In this document: positions 34,168 through 42,926 of the stretch, one piece after another
How positions within the stretch are numbered: the first letter of the stretch is position 1
Layout of the letters: every line of letters starts with the position of its first letter
Source of the DNA: LZORAL124-50-18 sp051208045
Lineage (GTDB): Bacteria; Pseudomonadota; Gammaproteobacteria; Pseudomonadales; Oleiphilaceae
NCBI GenBank assembly: GCA_051208045.1
Contig: JBPJFY010000006.1
Span: 186,001-250,000 of the forward strand
Direction of reading: 5' to 3'
DNA length: 64,000 nt
Translations under genes and position numbers: made by a program
The notes under the pieces: generated by a model
The model's database searches: none
What the model was told of the DNA's origin: nothing
What the model saw: the letters and a program-made list of their open reading frames with translations, nothing else

Positions 34168-36864
34168 ATGAGAATTTCAGACACCTCTGTGGACACCTGT
34201 CGAGAGACGCTTCATGCCAGTTGTCGGGTGGCACTGGCGGGCTTTGTGCATGATTTGGGCAAACTGGCAGAGCGTGCACGGCTGGATGCAATCAAAGAGG
34301 AGATCGAGTCCAACAAGCACCTGTATTGCCCTTTTCACAAGGAACGAGGCTACTTCTCCCACGTTCACGCTGCGTATACCGGTATCGCGATAGATCGATT
34401 GGAAGCTTATTTACCCGATCTTGCAGGCCAGAGTCTGACCCCTTTCGCAGATTGGAAAACCCCGAACGCCGACGATTCTCTTATCAATGCTGCGGCTAAA
34501 CATCACCGGCCCGAGACTTTTCTGCAGTGGATTATTGCTACGGCAGATCGTGTTGCATCGGGTTTCGAACGTGAACAGTTTGAAGAATACAACCAGGCGC
34601 AGGAAGATAACCATTATCGTAGCCGGTTACTGCCGCTTTTCGAACAAATTCGACTGGATGGTACACGTAAACCGGATGGGCAATTAGCTTGGCGTTATCC
34701 GCTCAAGCCGTTATCGGTCGCAGGATTGTTTCCTGACACGGCAGCATCCTGCGTACCAGAGACGGATAAAGCCGCACAATCAGAATACCAGGCGCTCTGG
34801 CTCGTATTGGAGAGCGGGATCAAGGCGATTCCTGCTGCTCATCGCGCCAGTTTGGATCTGTGGCTTGATCATTTTGATTCACTGTGGCAAACAGTTGCAC
34901 AGGCGATACCGTCGGCCACAGCCTTTGGCGCTAGACCGGATGTTTCACTGTACGATCACAGTAAAACCACTGCGGCCCTAGCGACTGCGCTATGGCGATA
35001 TCATCATGACCGCGAGGATGACATTGACGAAGCGCGTGCCAATATGGCTTCACGGTCGGATTGGAGTGAAGAGAAATTCCTCTTGATTCAGGGGGACTTC
35101 TTCGGTATCCAATCCTTTATTTTCTCTGAAGGCAGTGCGACCAATAAAAAGGCCGCCAAGCTGCTGCGCGGGCGTTCATTTTATGTGTCACTCCTAACCG
35201 AGTGTGCTTCACTTCGGATTTTGCAGTCCTTGGGATTACCCTCGACGTCTCAAATTACCAATGCTGCGGGTAAATTTCTGATTGTTGCTCCAAACACTCC
35301 TGAGGTGATTCAGCGTTTGAAGGTGTTACAAAGCGAGTTTAACCACTGGTTTTTAAACCAAAGCTATGGGCAGTCGGGTCTCGGGTTGGCTTGGGTGTCG
35401 GCCAGTTGTAACGACTTTCGCTCTGGTGAGGGCAAAAACAGCCCGTTTCGAGCATTGATCTCCCGTCTCTTTGAGCAATTGGATATCGCGAAGTTTCAAC
35501 GCTACGACTTATGTGGAGACAATCCGGCAGCACCGGTGTTCACTCACTATCTTGAATCATTTAAACAAGAGATGGGGGTTTGCGCAATTGATGGAAAACA
35601 ACCGGCAACTCTGCAGTTGAATGCGACTACATTCATCAGTCCGTTGGCGGATGATCAAATAAAAATTGGCGGGTGGCTGGCGAGCCCGTCAAAACAACGG
35701 TTGCTCATTGCTCGACAATCGCTCCACGGCAGTCTGAATCAAACGATTTTCGGTCTCCACGTTAATTTTACTGGTCCGGAAGAAGCCAGCGGTAAATTTG
35801 GTGAGTTGGCGCGGCAAGGGCAGCTGTTGCGAGTCTTCGATATTTCGTTACCAGAAGCGGATAAAAACGCGGCGTTGTTTCATGGCTATGCGCGTCGCTT
35901 CATCAACGCGTATGTTCCTGTCTGGGGAGAGCAAGATGACTGGGAGAGCGAGAAGTACCCGAGCAGCTTGGTCGAGGATGCGGAGCTGACGCTATCGGCA
36001 CTTAAAACATTCGAGCACATTGCGTCGGATGACCGTCGCCACACGCGGGATGGAACAGGCAATCACCAGTGGACAGGCATTCGTGCGCTGCAAACGCTTA
36101 AGGGGGATGTCGATAACCTAGGTGCAATTTTTGAAGCAGGATTGGCGGCACCGACTTTTGCCAAGATGGCTTCGCTCTCCCGGCAGATGAACAATTATTT
36201 TGCGATTTGGCTGCCGTGGCAATGTGCCAATGACCCTAAGTACCGCAACATGTACACGGTGTTTGCCGGTGGGGATGATTTTTTTCTCATCGGTCCCTGG
36301 CAGACCACACTCCATTTGGCTGCCCACATGCGCAAGCAGTTTGCAGCCTACGTGGCGCAAAATGAACAGATTCATTTCTCGGTCGGGTTGTTGCAAACCA
36401 AGCCCGGCTTGCCATTGCGGTACTTGGCGGACGAGAGCGAAGAAGCTTTGGAACAAAGCAAAGCAGTGGATGGGAAGGATGCTGTGACTGTGTTCCATCA
36501 ATCCATGAATTGGGCCGAGTACTGGCAATTGCTGGCGTATGGCCAACGGCTAACCGAGCTAAAAGAGGAGTATCAGCTGTCCACAGGGCTGATATACAGC
36601 ATGCTGGAGCTCTGCGACATGGCCGGTCGTGCGGATAGAGAACCACAGGCCGCTCGGTGGCGCAGCTATTTGAGCTACCGGATAGCACGTTATGTTGCTG
36701 ACAAGCTTGCGAAGCAGGCCGACGAATCTGCTGTCCAGTATGATCAGCGAAAACAACGCATTGCCAAGCAGTTAATCACCGAGCTTGCAGGCGCGATACA
36801 ACATTGGAAAGCCAGGTACAAGCTGGCACTCACGATTCACCTTTACCAGGTTCGGGATCAATAA
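34168..36864 (+). CDS. cas10: Cas10/Csm1, type III-A signature protein
   Basis: 898-residue large subunit of the Csm complex. The N-terminal HD nuclease motif is FVHDLGKL (His28, Asp29), for target-activated DNA cleavage. The palm cyclase motif GGDD is at residues 701-704 (VFAGGDDFFLIG), and LKGDVDNLGAIF marks the preceding palm segment. Both activities should be present, so cyclic oligoadenylate is expected as product. ATG at 34168. First core gene of the csm operon, upstream of csm2. Confidence 0.97.
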   Translation: MRISDTSVDTCRETLHASCRVALAGFVHDLGKLAERARLDAIKEEIESNKHLYCPFHKERGYFSHVHAAYTGIAIDRLEAYLPDLAGQSLTPFADWKTPNADDSLINAAAKHHRPETFLQWIIATADRVASGFEREQFEEYNQAQEDNHYRSRLLPLFEQIRLDGTRKPDGQLAWRYPLKPLSVAGLFPDTAASCVPETDKAAQSEYQALWLVLESGIKAIPAAHRASLDLWLDHFDSLWQTVAQAIPSATAFGARPDVSLYDHSKTTAALATALWRYHHDREDDIDEARANMASRSDWSEEKFLLIQGDFFGIQSFIFSEGSATNKKAAKLLRGRSFYVSLLTECASLRILQSLGLPSTSQITNAAGKFLIVAPNTPEVIQRLKVLQSEFNHWFLNQSYGQSGLGLAWVSASCNDFRSGEGKNSPFRALISRLFEQLDIAKFQRYDLCGDNPAAPVFTHYLESFKQEMGVCAIDGKQPATLQLNATTFISPLADDQIKIGGWLASPSKQRLLIARQSLHGSLNQTIFGLHVNFTGPEEASGKFGELARQGQLLRVFDISLPEADKNAALFHGYARRFINAYVPVWGEQDDWESEKYPSSLVEDAELTLSALKTFEHIASDDRRHTRDGTGNHQWTGIRALQTLKGDVDNLGAIFEAGLAAPTFAKMASLSRQMNNYFAIWLPWQCANDPKYRNMYTVFAGGDDFFLIGPWQTTLHLAAHMRKQFAAYVAQNEQIHFSVGLLQTKPGLPLRYLADESEEALEQSKAVDGKDAVTVFHQSMNWAEYWQLLAYGQRLTELKEEYQLSTGLIYSMLELCDMAGRADREPQAARWRSYLSYRIARYVADKLAKQADESAVQYDQRKQRIAKQLITELAGAIQHWKARYKLALTIHLYQVRDQ

Positions 36865-36886
36865 TTTATACCACGAGGAAATTACC

Positions 36887-37264
36887 ATGGGAGAAATCAA
36901 ACTGGAGAATCCTTCGCCGAGTCTGTTCGATGAAGTGGCGGAAGATTGGGCAAGAAGGCTCGCGGGTGATGGCAAGGGGAGTGTGAACAAACCAACGCAA
37001 TTGCGGCGATTTTATGATGAAGTCGAACGCTGGAACACACGAGTTGCACAACACCCGGAGCAATTTGAAAACTATTTGCCATTGATTCGCATGATCAATG
37101 CGAAAGTTGCTTACGCGGAAGGCCGGAAGTTAGTGGATGAGCAGTTTAGAAGCATGATTATAGACTGCTCGCGCCAAGTCTCATCGCCGGAAACGCTGAA
37201 GAATATGAAGCTGTTTTTTGAGTCCGTGATTGGCTTTCTAAGATTATACCACCCTAAAGACTAG
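36887..37264 (+). CDS. csm2: Csm2, small subunit of Csm complex
   Basis: 125 residues, all helical, with the Csm2 pattern QLRRFYDEVERWNTRV followed by LIRMINAKVAYAEGRKLVDE. The start at 36887 has GAGGAA upstream and lies 22 bp after cas10; the frame also stays open further upstream inside cas10, which is ignored. Several copies should line the inner filament of the complex. Confidence 0.94.
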   Translation: MGEIKLENPSPSLFDEVAEDWARRLAGDGKGSVNKPTQLRRFYDEVERWNTRVAQHPEQFENYLPLIRMINAKVAYAEGRKLVDEQFRSMIIDCSRQVSSPETLKNMKLFFESVIGFLRLYHPKD

Positions 37265-37279
37265 CAAGGAGTAGACGGG

Positions 37280-37993
37280 ATGAAACTGAATAATATTCGA
37301 ACCCTCACAGCCCAGCTTGAATTGGTGACTGGGTTGCATATCGGAACCGGCGATGCAGACATGAAAATTGGTGGCATCGACAGCAGTGTGACGAAGCACC
37401 CCATTACTGGATTGCCCTACATACCCGGTTCCAGCATCAAAGGAAAAATGCGGGCCATGATGGAGCTGCGGGCAGGTGTCGTTAGCCAGACCGCCGGTGA
37501 TCCCCTGAGCTATAAGGTGTGGCAGGGCATCAATGATCAGTTTGGCAGGGAAGAAGGTGCGAAGATTCTCAAGCTATTCGGGCTGGGCGGCAGTGACAAG
37601 CTCGATGCGGGTGAAGCGCAGGCTATTGGCCCGACCCGTTTGGCCTTCTGGGATTGCACACTAAACAGCGCTTGGCTCCAAGAAGTCGGGGACCGTTTTG
37701 TCACAGAAGAAAAGAGCGAAAATGCGATTGACCGAATTCGCGGAGTGGCAAAACACCCCCGGTTTATTGAGCGGGTACCTTCCGGTGCTCGGTTTGATTT
37801 CCGCGTCACAATTAAGCAGTTTGAAAACGATGGTGATGAACTGCTCGAAACCCTTCTGGCTGGCCTGAAGTTGCTCGAGCTGGATGGTATTGGCGGCAGT
37901 GGGTCCAGGGGGTATGGAAAAATACGCTTTGCCGAGCTTGCACTGGATGATGGCGCACTGCTCGAGCAATTCGCTGTGGTTGAGCCATTTTGA
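37280..37993 (+). CDS. csm3: Csm3, RNA-cleaving backbone RAMP
   Basis: 237-residue RAMP of the Cas7 group. LVTGLHIGTGDADMKIGGID leads to Asp34, the residue that cuts target RNA in Csm3, and YIPGSSIKGKMRAMMEL is the conserved glycine-rich crRNA-binding block. GSRGYGKIRF closes the fold. The ribosome site AAGGAG precedes the ATG. It should form the crRNA-binding filament and cleave targets every six bases. Confidence 0.97.
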   Translation: MKLNNIRTLTAQLELVTGLHIGTGDADMKIGGIDSSVTKHPITGLPYIPGSSIKGKMRAMMELRAGVVSQTAGDPLSYKVWQGINDQFGREEGAKILKLFGLGGSDKLDAGEAQAIGPTRLAFWDCTLNSAWLQEVGDRFVTEEKSENAIDRIRGVAKHPRFIERVPSGARFDFRVTIKQFENDGDELLETLLAGLKLLELDGIGGSGSRGYGKIRFAELALDDGALLEQFAVVEPF

Positions 37994-38020
37994 GCCCGTC
38001 AATGATTAAGGGGACAAGGT

Positions 38021-38977
38021 ATGCAGTGGATTAAAGTGACCATCCAACCACAGAGCGGCTTTGCCACCGCACTCAAAGGGGATACGTTATTTGGTCAGCT
38101 CTGTTGGGCAATCCGGGAAGCGGAAGGCGAAGCAGCGCTGGTGAAATTTCTGTCTGGTTATTCGGAAGGTCGGCCCTTTGCTGTGGTTTCCGATGCGTTT
38201 CCGGCCGGCTATTTGCCACGACCGAAAATGCCGAATCGCTTACTGGGGTGGGCAAATCTCGACGCGCGGGGGCGTAAAGTCGCGAAGCAGAAACATTGGT
38301 TGCCTTTTTCAAGTGCTGCGCAACCCCTGATTCTGTGGGGAGAGGAAATGGTTACGGCAGCAGAAGTCGCCGAGGAGAGTGAGGGCAACCCGCGTTTTAG
38401 CCGCGAAGTGGTTGCACCACACAACACGCTGAATCGGCTGACAAACGCCACAGGTACGGGGCAATTTGCACCCTACAACACAAGGCAAACCTGGTATGCC
38501 CCTGGCATCTCGCTGGCAGTGTTTGTGCTGATTGATGATCAGCGCATTTCTGTGGAACAGCTTCAGATTTGGTGGACCGCCATGGGCTTATTCGGTGTGG
38601 GCAAGGATGCCACGGTTGGCATGGGGAAATTCACCCTGGCCAGCATTCAACACTGTACAGCGCAAGCACCTGCATCACCGAAGGCTTATCTGACTCTTTC
38701 ACCCGCCGCATTGCAGGGAGAAGACTGGTTGGCCGAGCGTTGCTATTATCAAACGTTTACCCGCTTTGGCCGACATGGCGGAGAGCTTGCCGTGGCCGGG
38801 TATCCGTTCAAAAATCCGATACTCATGGCCGAAACAGGTGCCATTCTGACTCCCCGATCAATGGCCCAGCGAGATTTCGTTGGGCAAGGGTTGGGTGGAG
38901 ATGGAACGATTTCCCGAATGCTAACGGCTACAGTCCATCAAGGGTATGCGCCAGTGATGCCAGTGTGCTTTGGCTAA
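38021..38977 (+). CDS. csm4: Csm4, Cas5-group RAMP
   Basis: 318 residues. GDTLFGQLCWAIREAEGE is the typical Csm4 opening and GKDATVGMGKFTL the later glycine-rich loop. It should cap the crRNA 5' tag and contact Cas10. It follows csm3 by 27 bp and ends with a normal C-terminus (VMPVCFG). Confidence 0.94.
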   Translation: MQWIKVTIQPQSGFATALKGDTLFGQLCWAIREAEGEAALVKFLSGYSEGRPFAVVSDAFPAGYLPRPKMPNRLLGWANLDARGRKVAKQKHWLPFSSAAQPLILWGEEMVTAAEVAEESEGNPRFSREVVAPHNTLNRLTNATGTGQFAPYNTRQTWYAPGISLAVFVLIDDQRISVEQLQIWWTAMGLFGVGKDATVGMGKFTLASIQHCTAQAPASPKAYLTLSPAALQGEDWLAERCYYQTFTRFGRHGGELAVAGYPFKNPILMAETGAILTPRSMAQRDFVGQGLGGDGTISRMLTATVHQGYAPVMPVCFG

Positions 38978-39009
38978 CTAAATTGGAATGAAATCAAAGG
39001 AGAAGCAGG

Positions 39010-40683
39010 GTGCATCCTTATTTAGAATCACATCGGATAATTATTTCCACTCTGGGCCCCGTGCATGTGGGAGATGGCCAGGACATTGAACCCGGCGAGT
39101 ACCTGATCAAAGAGGGTGTACTGTATGAGATTCCTCATGATCGCTTGGCAAGCGCGTTGACGCCCCAACAGCGTGACCAACTAAACCGCCTGCTTTTGCA
39201 GAATGGGCGTAACATGCTTGTCGAGGTGCAGCGGTTTTTCAAAGATAACGCCGAGTCTTTTCTGCCACACGCCAGTCATGCCACACCAGTGAGCGGGGAG
39301 ATGAGTGAATTTTATGAGGACCGACTCGGGCAAATCCAACAGGGACCTGCGAGAAGAGGAGGCGCGGCAGGACTCAATAAGCTCGAAATTAAGCGTCAGG
39401 TGCGGAATCCTATAACGCAAAAACCCTACTTGCCGGGATCTACCATTAAGGGAGCTATTCGCACCGCGGTTCTGGATGCGTTGAATGCAGGACAGTCTCC
39501 CCGGCCACCTCATTCTCGCTATCGTGATGCGAGAAAAGAAGCTTCAGGATACTTGGAAAAAGCGCTGATTGGATATGAAAAAGTGGATCAGGATCCATTC
39601 AAGCATCTGAAGGTCAGTGATGCGAGCTGGCATTCCAGCAGAGCGCCACAAGAGATCATGTTTGCAGTGAATCGTCCGAAAAATTCGGGAGGCAAAGCCA
39701 GTATGGCGCAAGAAAAAGGCCTATATAACGTGCTTGAATGTCTTGGCCCGGCCCGACCACAGGCGCTGAAGGGAGACATTCGCTTGGAAGCGCGTCCCGG
39801 GCAGGCCGGCGTGCTGGGAAAAATGATTCCTGATGTTTTTTCACTTGCCAAACTGTGCAATCGATTCTACCAACCGATGCTTGAAGAAGAGCTGGACCGG
39901 CTGGAAAAGCGCGGTTGTTATAATCGATACTGTTTTGACGATACGAAGAACTGGGCGAATACTCTAAGAGAAGTGTTGGCTGGCCCGCTCAAGGAAAAGC
40001 TGGCAAAGGGGAAGGCCTTTCTGTTGCGCGTCGGCCGTCACGGCGGTGCGGAAAGCAACACGCTGACAGGACAGCGGCATATCAAAATCATGCAGGGTAG
40101 AGGAGAGAAGCCAATTTTCCTCTCCGCACCACTAACCGATTGGCTCGCAGCTACGCACCGTAATGAACAAAATGCGTTGCTTCCCTTTGGCTGGATCTTA
40201 GTTGAGGTTGTGAGCCTTGGTACGCAGTTGGAACCAACCCTGGCAAGCATGTTGGATGCATTGAACGAAAAACGCTACCAGCAATACCAGGGTGTGCAGG
40301 ATTCATTGCAGCACATTAAACAGCAATGGGAGACCGCACAAGCAGAGGCGCAGGCAAAGGCGGAAGAAATGTCTGCACAGGTCCTTAGGGAGGCTGAACG
40401 CGCTGCCGAGGAGGCTCTGACCTTGGCGGCTATGACGGCCGAGCAACAGGCGCTGTACGGATTGCGCAAGCAATACGAGCAGGCGAAGAACGCCAATAAT
40501 CGTGATCTGGCTGGAGAACTGAGGGTCAAACTAAACGATGTTGTGAAGGTGGTTGTCGCGACCAATGACGCCGAGCTGAAAAGCACGTTAGAGGTGCTAG
40601 CAATGGAAATTTGCGATTTTTGGGGCGTCAGCCTGAAGAAAAACAAGAAACTCAAAGAATTGATCCGTTCGATTAAACAATAA
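39010..40683 (+). CDS. csm5: Csm5 RAMP with long helical C-terminal tail
   Basis: 557 residues, well above the roughly 350-400 usual for Csm5. The RAMP part has TLGPVHVGDGQDIEPGEYL, YLPGSTIKGAIRTAVLDALN and GRHGGAESNT. From about residue 425 an Ala/Glu/Gln-rich coiled-coil (QQWETAQAEAQAKAEEM) runs to a compact basic end (WGVSLKKNKKLKELIRSIKQ). GTG start at 39010 with GGAGAAG upstream. Csm5 sits at the crRNA 3' end and recruits nucleases in known systems; the tail could be a recruitment arm (inference). Confidence 0.92.
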   Translation: MHPYLESHRIIISTLGPVHVGDGQDIEPGEYLIKEGVLYEIPHDRLASALTPQQRDQLNRLLLQNGRNMLVEVQRFFKDNAESFLPHASHATPVSGEMSEFYEDRLGQIQQGPARRGGAAGLNKLEIKRQVRNPITQKPYLPGSTIKGAIRTAVLDALNAGQSPRPPHSRYRDARKEASGYLEKALIGYEKVDQDPFKHLKVSDASWHSSRAPQEIMFAVNRPKNSGGKASMAQEKGLYNVLECLGPARPQALKGDIRLEARPGQAGVLGKMIPDVFSLAKLCNRFYQPMLEEELDRLEKRGCYNRYCFDDTKNWANTLREVLAGPLKEKLAKGKAFLLRVGRHGGAESNTLTGQRHIKIMQGRGEKPIFLSAPLTDWLAATHRNEQNALLPFGWILVEVVSLGTQLEPTLASMLDALNEKRYQQYQGVQDSLQHIKQQWETAQAEAQAKAEEMSAQVLREAERAAEEALTLAAMTAEQQALYGLRKQYEQAKNANNRDLAGELRVKLNDVVKVVVATNDAELKSTLEVLAMEICDFWGVSLKKNKKLKELIRSIKQ

Positions 40684-40697
40684 CCGGGAGTAGTACC

Positions 40698-41672
40698 TTG
40701 GATAACGCTGCATTGCCTGTCGCACGATATCAAGTGGACATTGAGCTAAATGACAATCTCTCATTACAGGAGTATGCCGGCTCCATGCTTCGGGGGGGAT
40801 TTGGTCATGCACTCAAGGGGGTCTCCTGCGTGACACGTACCCCGACTTGTGATGGCTGTCCACTACGATCCGGGTGTGCTTATTCGTTGGTGTTTCAACC
40901 GGTAGCACCTAAAGAGATCGCGCTAAAGCGCTACACGACGACACCGGTGCCTTACACGGTTGAGCCGATGGGGTGGGGTCGCCAGCGATTGACTGCAGGT
41001 GAAAGGTTCTCCTTCCGGATGGTATTGATGGGGCCCGCGATAGCTTCGCTAAGCCTCATTATCCTGGCTTGGCAACGAGCTTGGCAGCGTGGCTTTGGAC
41101 CGTCAAAGGCCAAAGGTGAAGTCATGGCCATCAATTGGCAACAGCCTGATGGAACGTGGCAGGAAGTGTTCAGCAGGGAGCAGCCGATTATTCAACCACA
41201 CGATGCATCAATTAGATTGCCGGAAACACCCGTACCACAGCAGGTGCGATTGAATTTAATCACCCCAATGCGTCTGGAAGTAAACAAATGCCCGGTGGGA
41301 CCAGATAGGTTCCTGTTGGCGTTGCTGGCGACGAACTTACAGCGTCGCGTCAAGTTGTTGCAGCAGTTTTATTTTGAAGAGGCAGAGTTCGCTCAGGATC
41401 AAATTTCCCAGGAGGACATTGTTTCAGGTGTGATGATGAATACAAACCTTGGCTGGCGTGACTGGACACGCTATTCCAATCGACAACATCGTAAAATGAA
41501 TCTGGGTGGCGTGGTCGGAAGCATTGTTCTCTCCGGGGAGCTGAACGCACTTTGGCCTTACCTTCAGCTGGGAGAGTGGTTGCACGTCGGTGCGAAAACC
41601 AGCTTTGGGTTTGGTCGATATACACTTGGTGTGCCAGAGAGTGATGTTGGAGCAATAAGAGCTACTGCCTGA
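40698..41672 (+). CDS. cas6: Cas6 pre-crRNA endoribonuclease
   Basis: 324-residue RAMP of the Cas6 C-terminal (PF10040) type. The N-terminal part has a four-cysteine insert CDGCPLRSGC that may bind zinc, after MLRGGFGHALKGVSC. The C-terminal glycine-rich loop GAKTSFGFGRYTLG binds the repeat stem. TTG start with GGGAG seven bases upstream, 14 bp after csm5. It should process transcripts from both arrays, whose stems (CCCC/GGGG) are identical. Confidence 0.93.
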   Translation: MDNAALPVARYQVDIELNDNLSLQEYAGSMLRGGFGHALKGVSCVTRTPTCDGCPLRSGCAYSLVFQPVAPKEIALKRYTTTPVPYTVEPMGWGRQRLTAGERFSFRMVLMGPAIASLSLIILAWQRAWQRGFGPSKAKGEVMAINWQQPDGTWQEVFSREQPIIQPHDASIRLPETPVPQQVRLNLITPMRLEVNKCPVGPDRFLLALLATNLQRRVKLLQQFYFEEAEFAQDQISQEDIVSGVMMNTNLGWRDWTRYSNRQHRKMNLGGVVGSIVLSGELNALWPYLQLGEWLHVGAKTSFGFGRYTLGVPESDVGAIRATA

Positions 41673-41725
41673 GTCACCCTCTTTCACAGGATGGGCTCTC
41701 CGATCACGCAGAGCCCCTGCGATCG

Positions 41726-42669
41726 GTTCCCAATTTCCTGTTATTAGTGCATCCTTCAAACGTCGACGTACCAACAGCACGCAACAAGTGACCAGGTCTC
41801 AACCTCCTAGTAATCGGGGCATCCTTCAAACTTTTCGGACTACCGCGAGCAATCCAGCGACGAGCGTCTCAATCCCCTAGTAATCGGGGCATCCTTCAAA
41901 CAGTTGCAGCGCATATAGCGACTCATGTTGAGCAGTCTCAATCCCCTAGTAATCGGGGCATCCTTCAAACTTCTATCAGTATTGTTTTTCACAGCTTTCA
42001 TGTCGTCTCAATCCCCTAGTAATCGGGGCATCCTTCAAACGCAGGACGAGGGCGTCACTTACCAAGCTGGCCAAGTCTCAATCCCCTAGTAATCGGGGCA
42101 TCCTTCAAACAAAAAACTAAAAATTAAAGAGGATAGCAATTATGGTCTCAATCCCCTAGTAATCGGGGCATCCTTCAAACCAACCAAACGATTACAATAG
42201 AGAGAATACCGACGTCTCAATCCCCTAGTAATCGGGGCATCCTTCAAACTGTCTACACAGGCACACTAAACAATGTTCCATTTTGTCTCAATCCCCTAGT
42301 AATCGGGGCATCCTTCAAACAGACGAAGAAAAAAATGTATTGTGGCTGGCGAAGTCTCAATCCCCTAGTAATCGGGGCATCCTTCAAACGAAATTATTGA
42401 ATATTTCAACAGTACGCTACGTCTCAATCCCCTAGTAATCGGGGCATCCTTCAAACGAAACGGGCGAAGTAAAAACGCTGTTCTTAACAGAGTCTCAATC
42501 CCCTAGTAATCGGGGCATCCTTCAAACATAAAAACGCTGTTTTTAACAGAAAAACAAATGGCGTCTCAATCCCCTAGTAATCGGGGCATCCTTCAAACAG
42601 TGAAGAATCAACAAAAAGCCAAACTGGAGGCAGGTCTCAATCCCCTAGTAATCGGGGCATCCTTCAAAC
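41726..42669 (-). CRISPR. CRISPR array 2: 14 repeats of 36 bp, 13 spacers of 31-35 bp
   Basis: The plus-strand repeat starts GTCTCAATCCCCTAGTAATC, one base different from array 1 (TAG for TAA). Starts: 41726 (strongly decayed), 41796 (two changes), 41866, 41935, 42005, 42075, 42145, 42214, 42285, 42354, 42421, 42492, 42563, 42634. Decay at the left and the leader at the right show minus-strand transcription. Spacers at 42457-42491 and 42528-42562 share 22 bases with one mismatch. Spacer 42111-42144 contains a ribosome-site-plus-ATG pattern (GAGGATAGCAATTATG). Confidence 0.98.
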
Positions 42670-42753
42670 CCTAGCCAAAATATTTCGCTTTAAAATCAAC
42701 GGCCTGTAGAGGGGGTTGCGACGAAATTGACTAGTCAAAAGTGTGACGATATC
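42670..42753 (-). promoter_or_regulatory. Leader of CRISPR array 2
   Basis: 84 bases aligned without gaps to the array 1 leader, about eight mismatches. The inverted repeat of leader 1 is weaker here (GTCAAAAGTGTGAC, 42734-42747). A short open frame on the minus strand from 42849 crosses it and is not considered a gene. Confidence 0.85.
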
Positions 42754-42926
42754 GTTGAGCATAAGTGTCATAAAAATAGCCAAATTATCGTCAGTTTCTC
42801 TAGTGTTTGATCCTGGTTTCTTCCACGAGCGGAAGCTGAAGGTTGCCATAAGTTTACCCTGAGAGTCAATCGGGACGTTTTTTCAAGTCTTGACTATCTG
42901 AAGCTAGAACCTTCTGGTTTTCCAAG

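Noticed and set aside
42664..42849. 61-codon minus-strand frame at array 2
   Set aside because: It covers the conserved leader and the last repeat end; no ribosome site or protein-like content.
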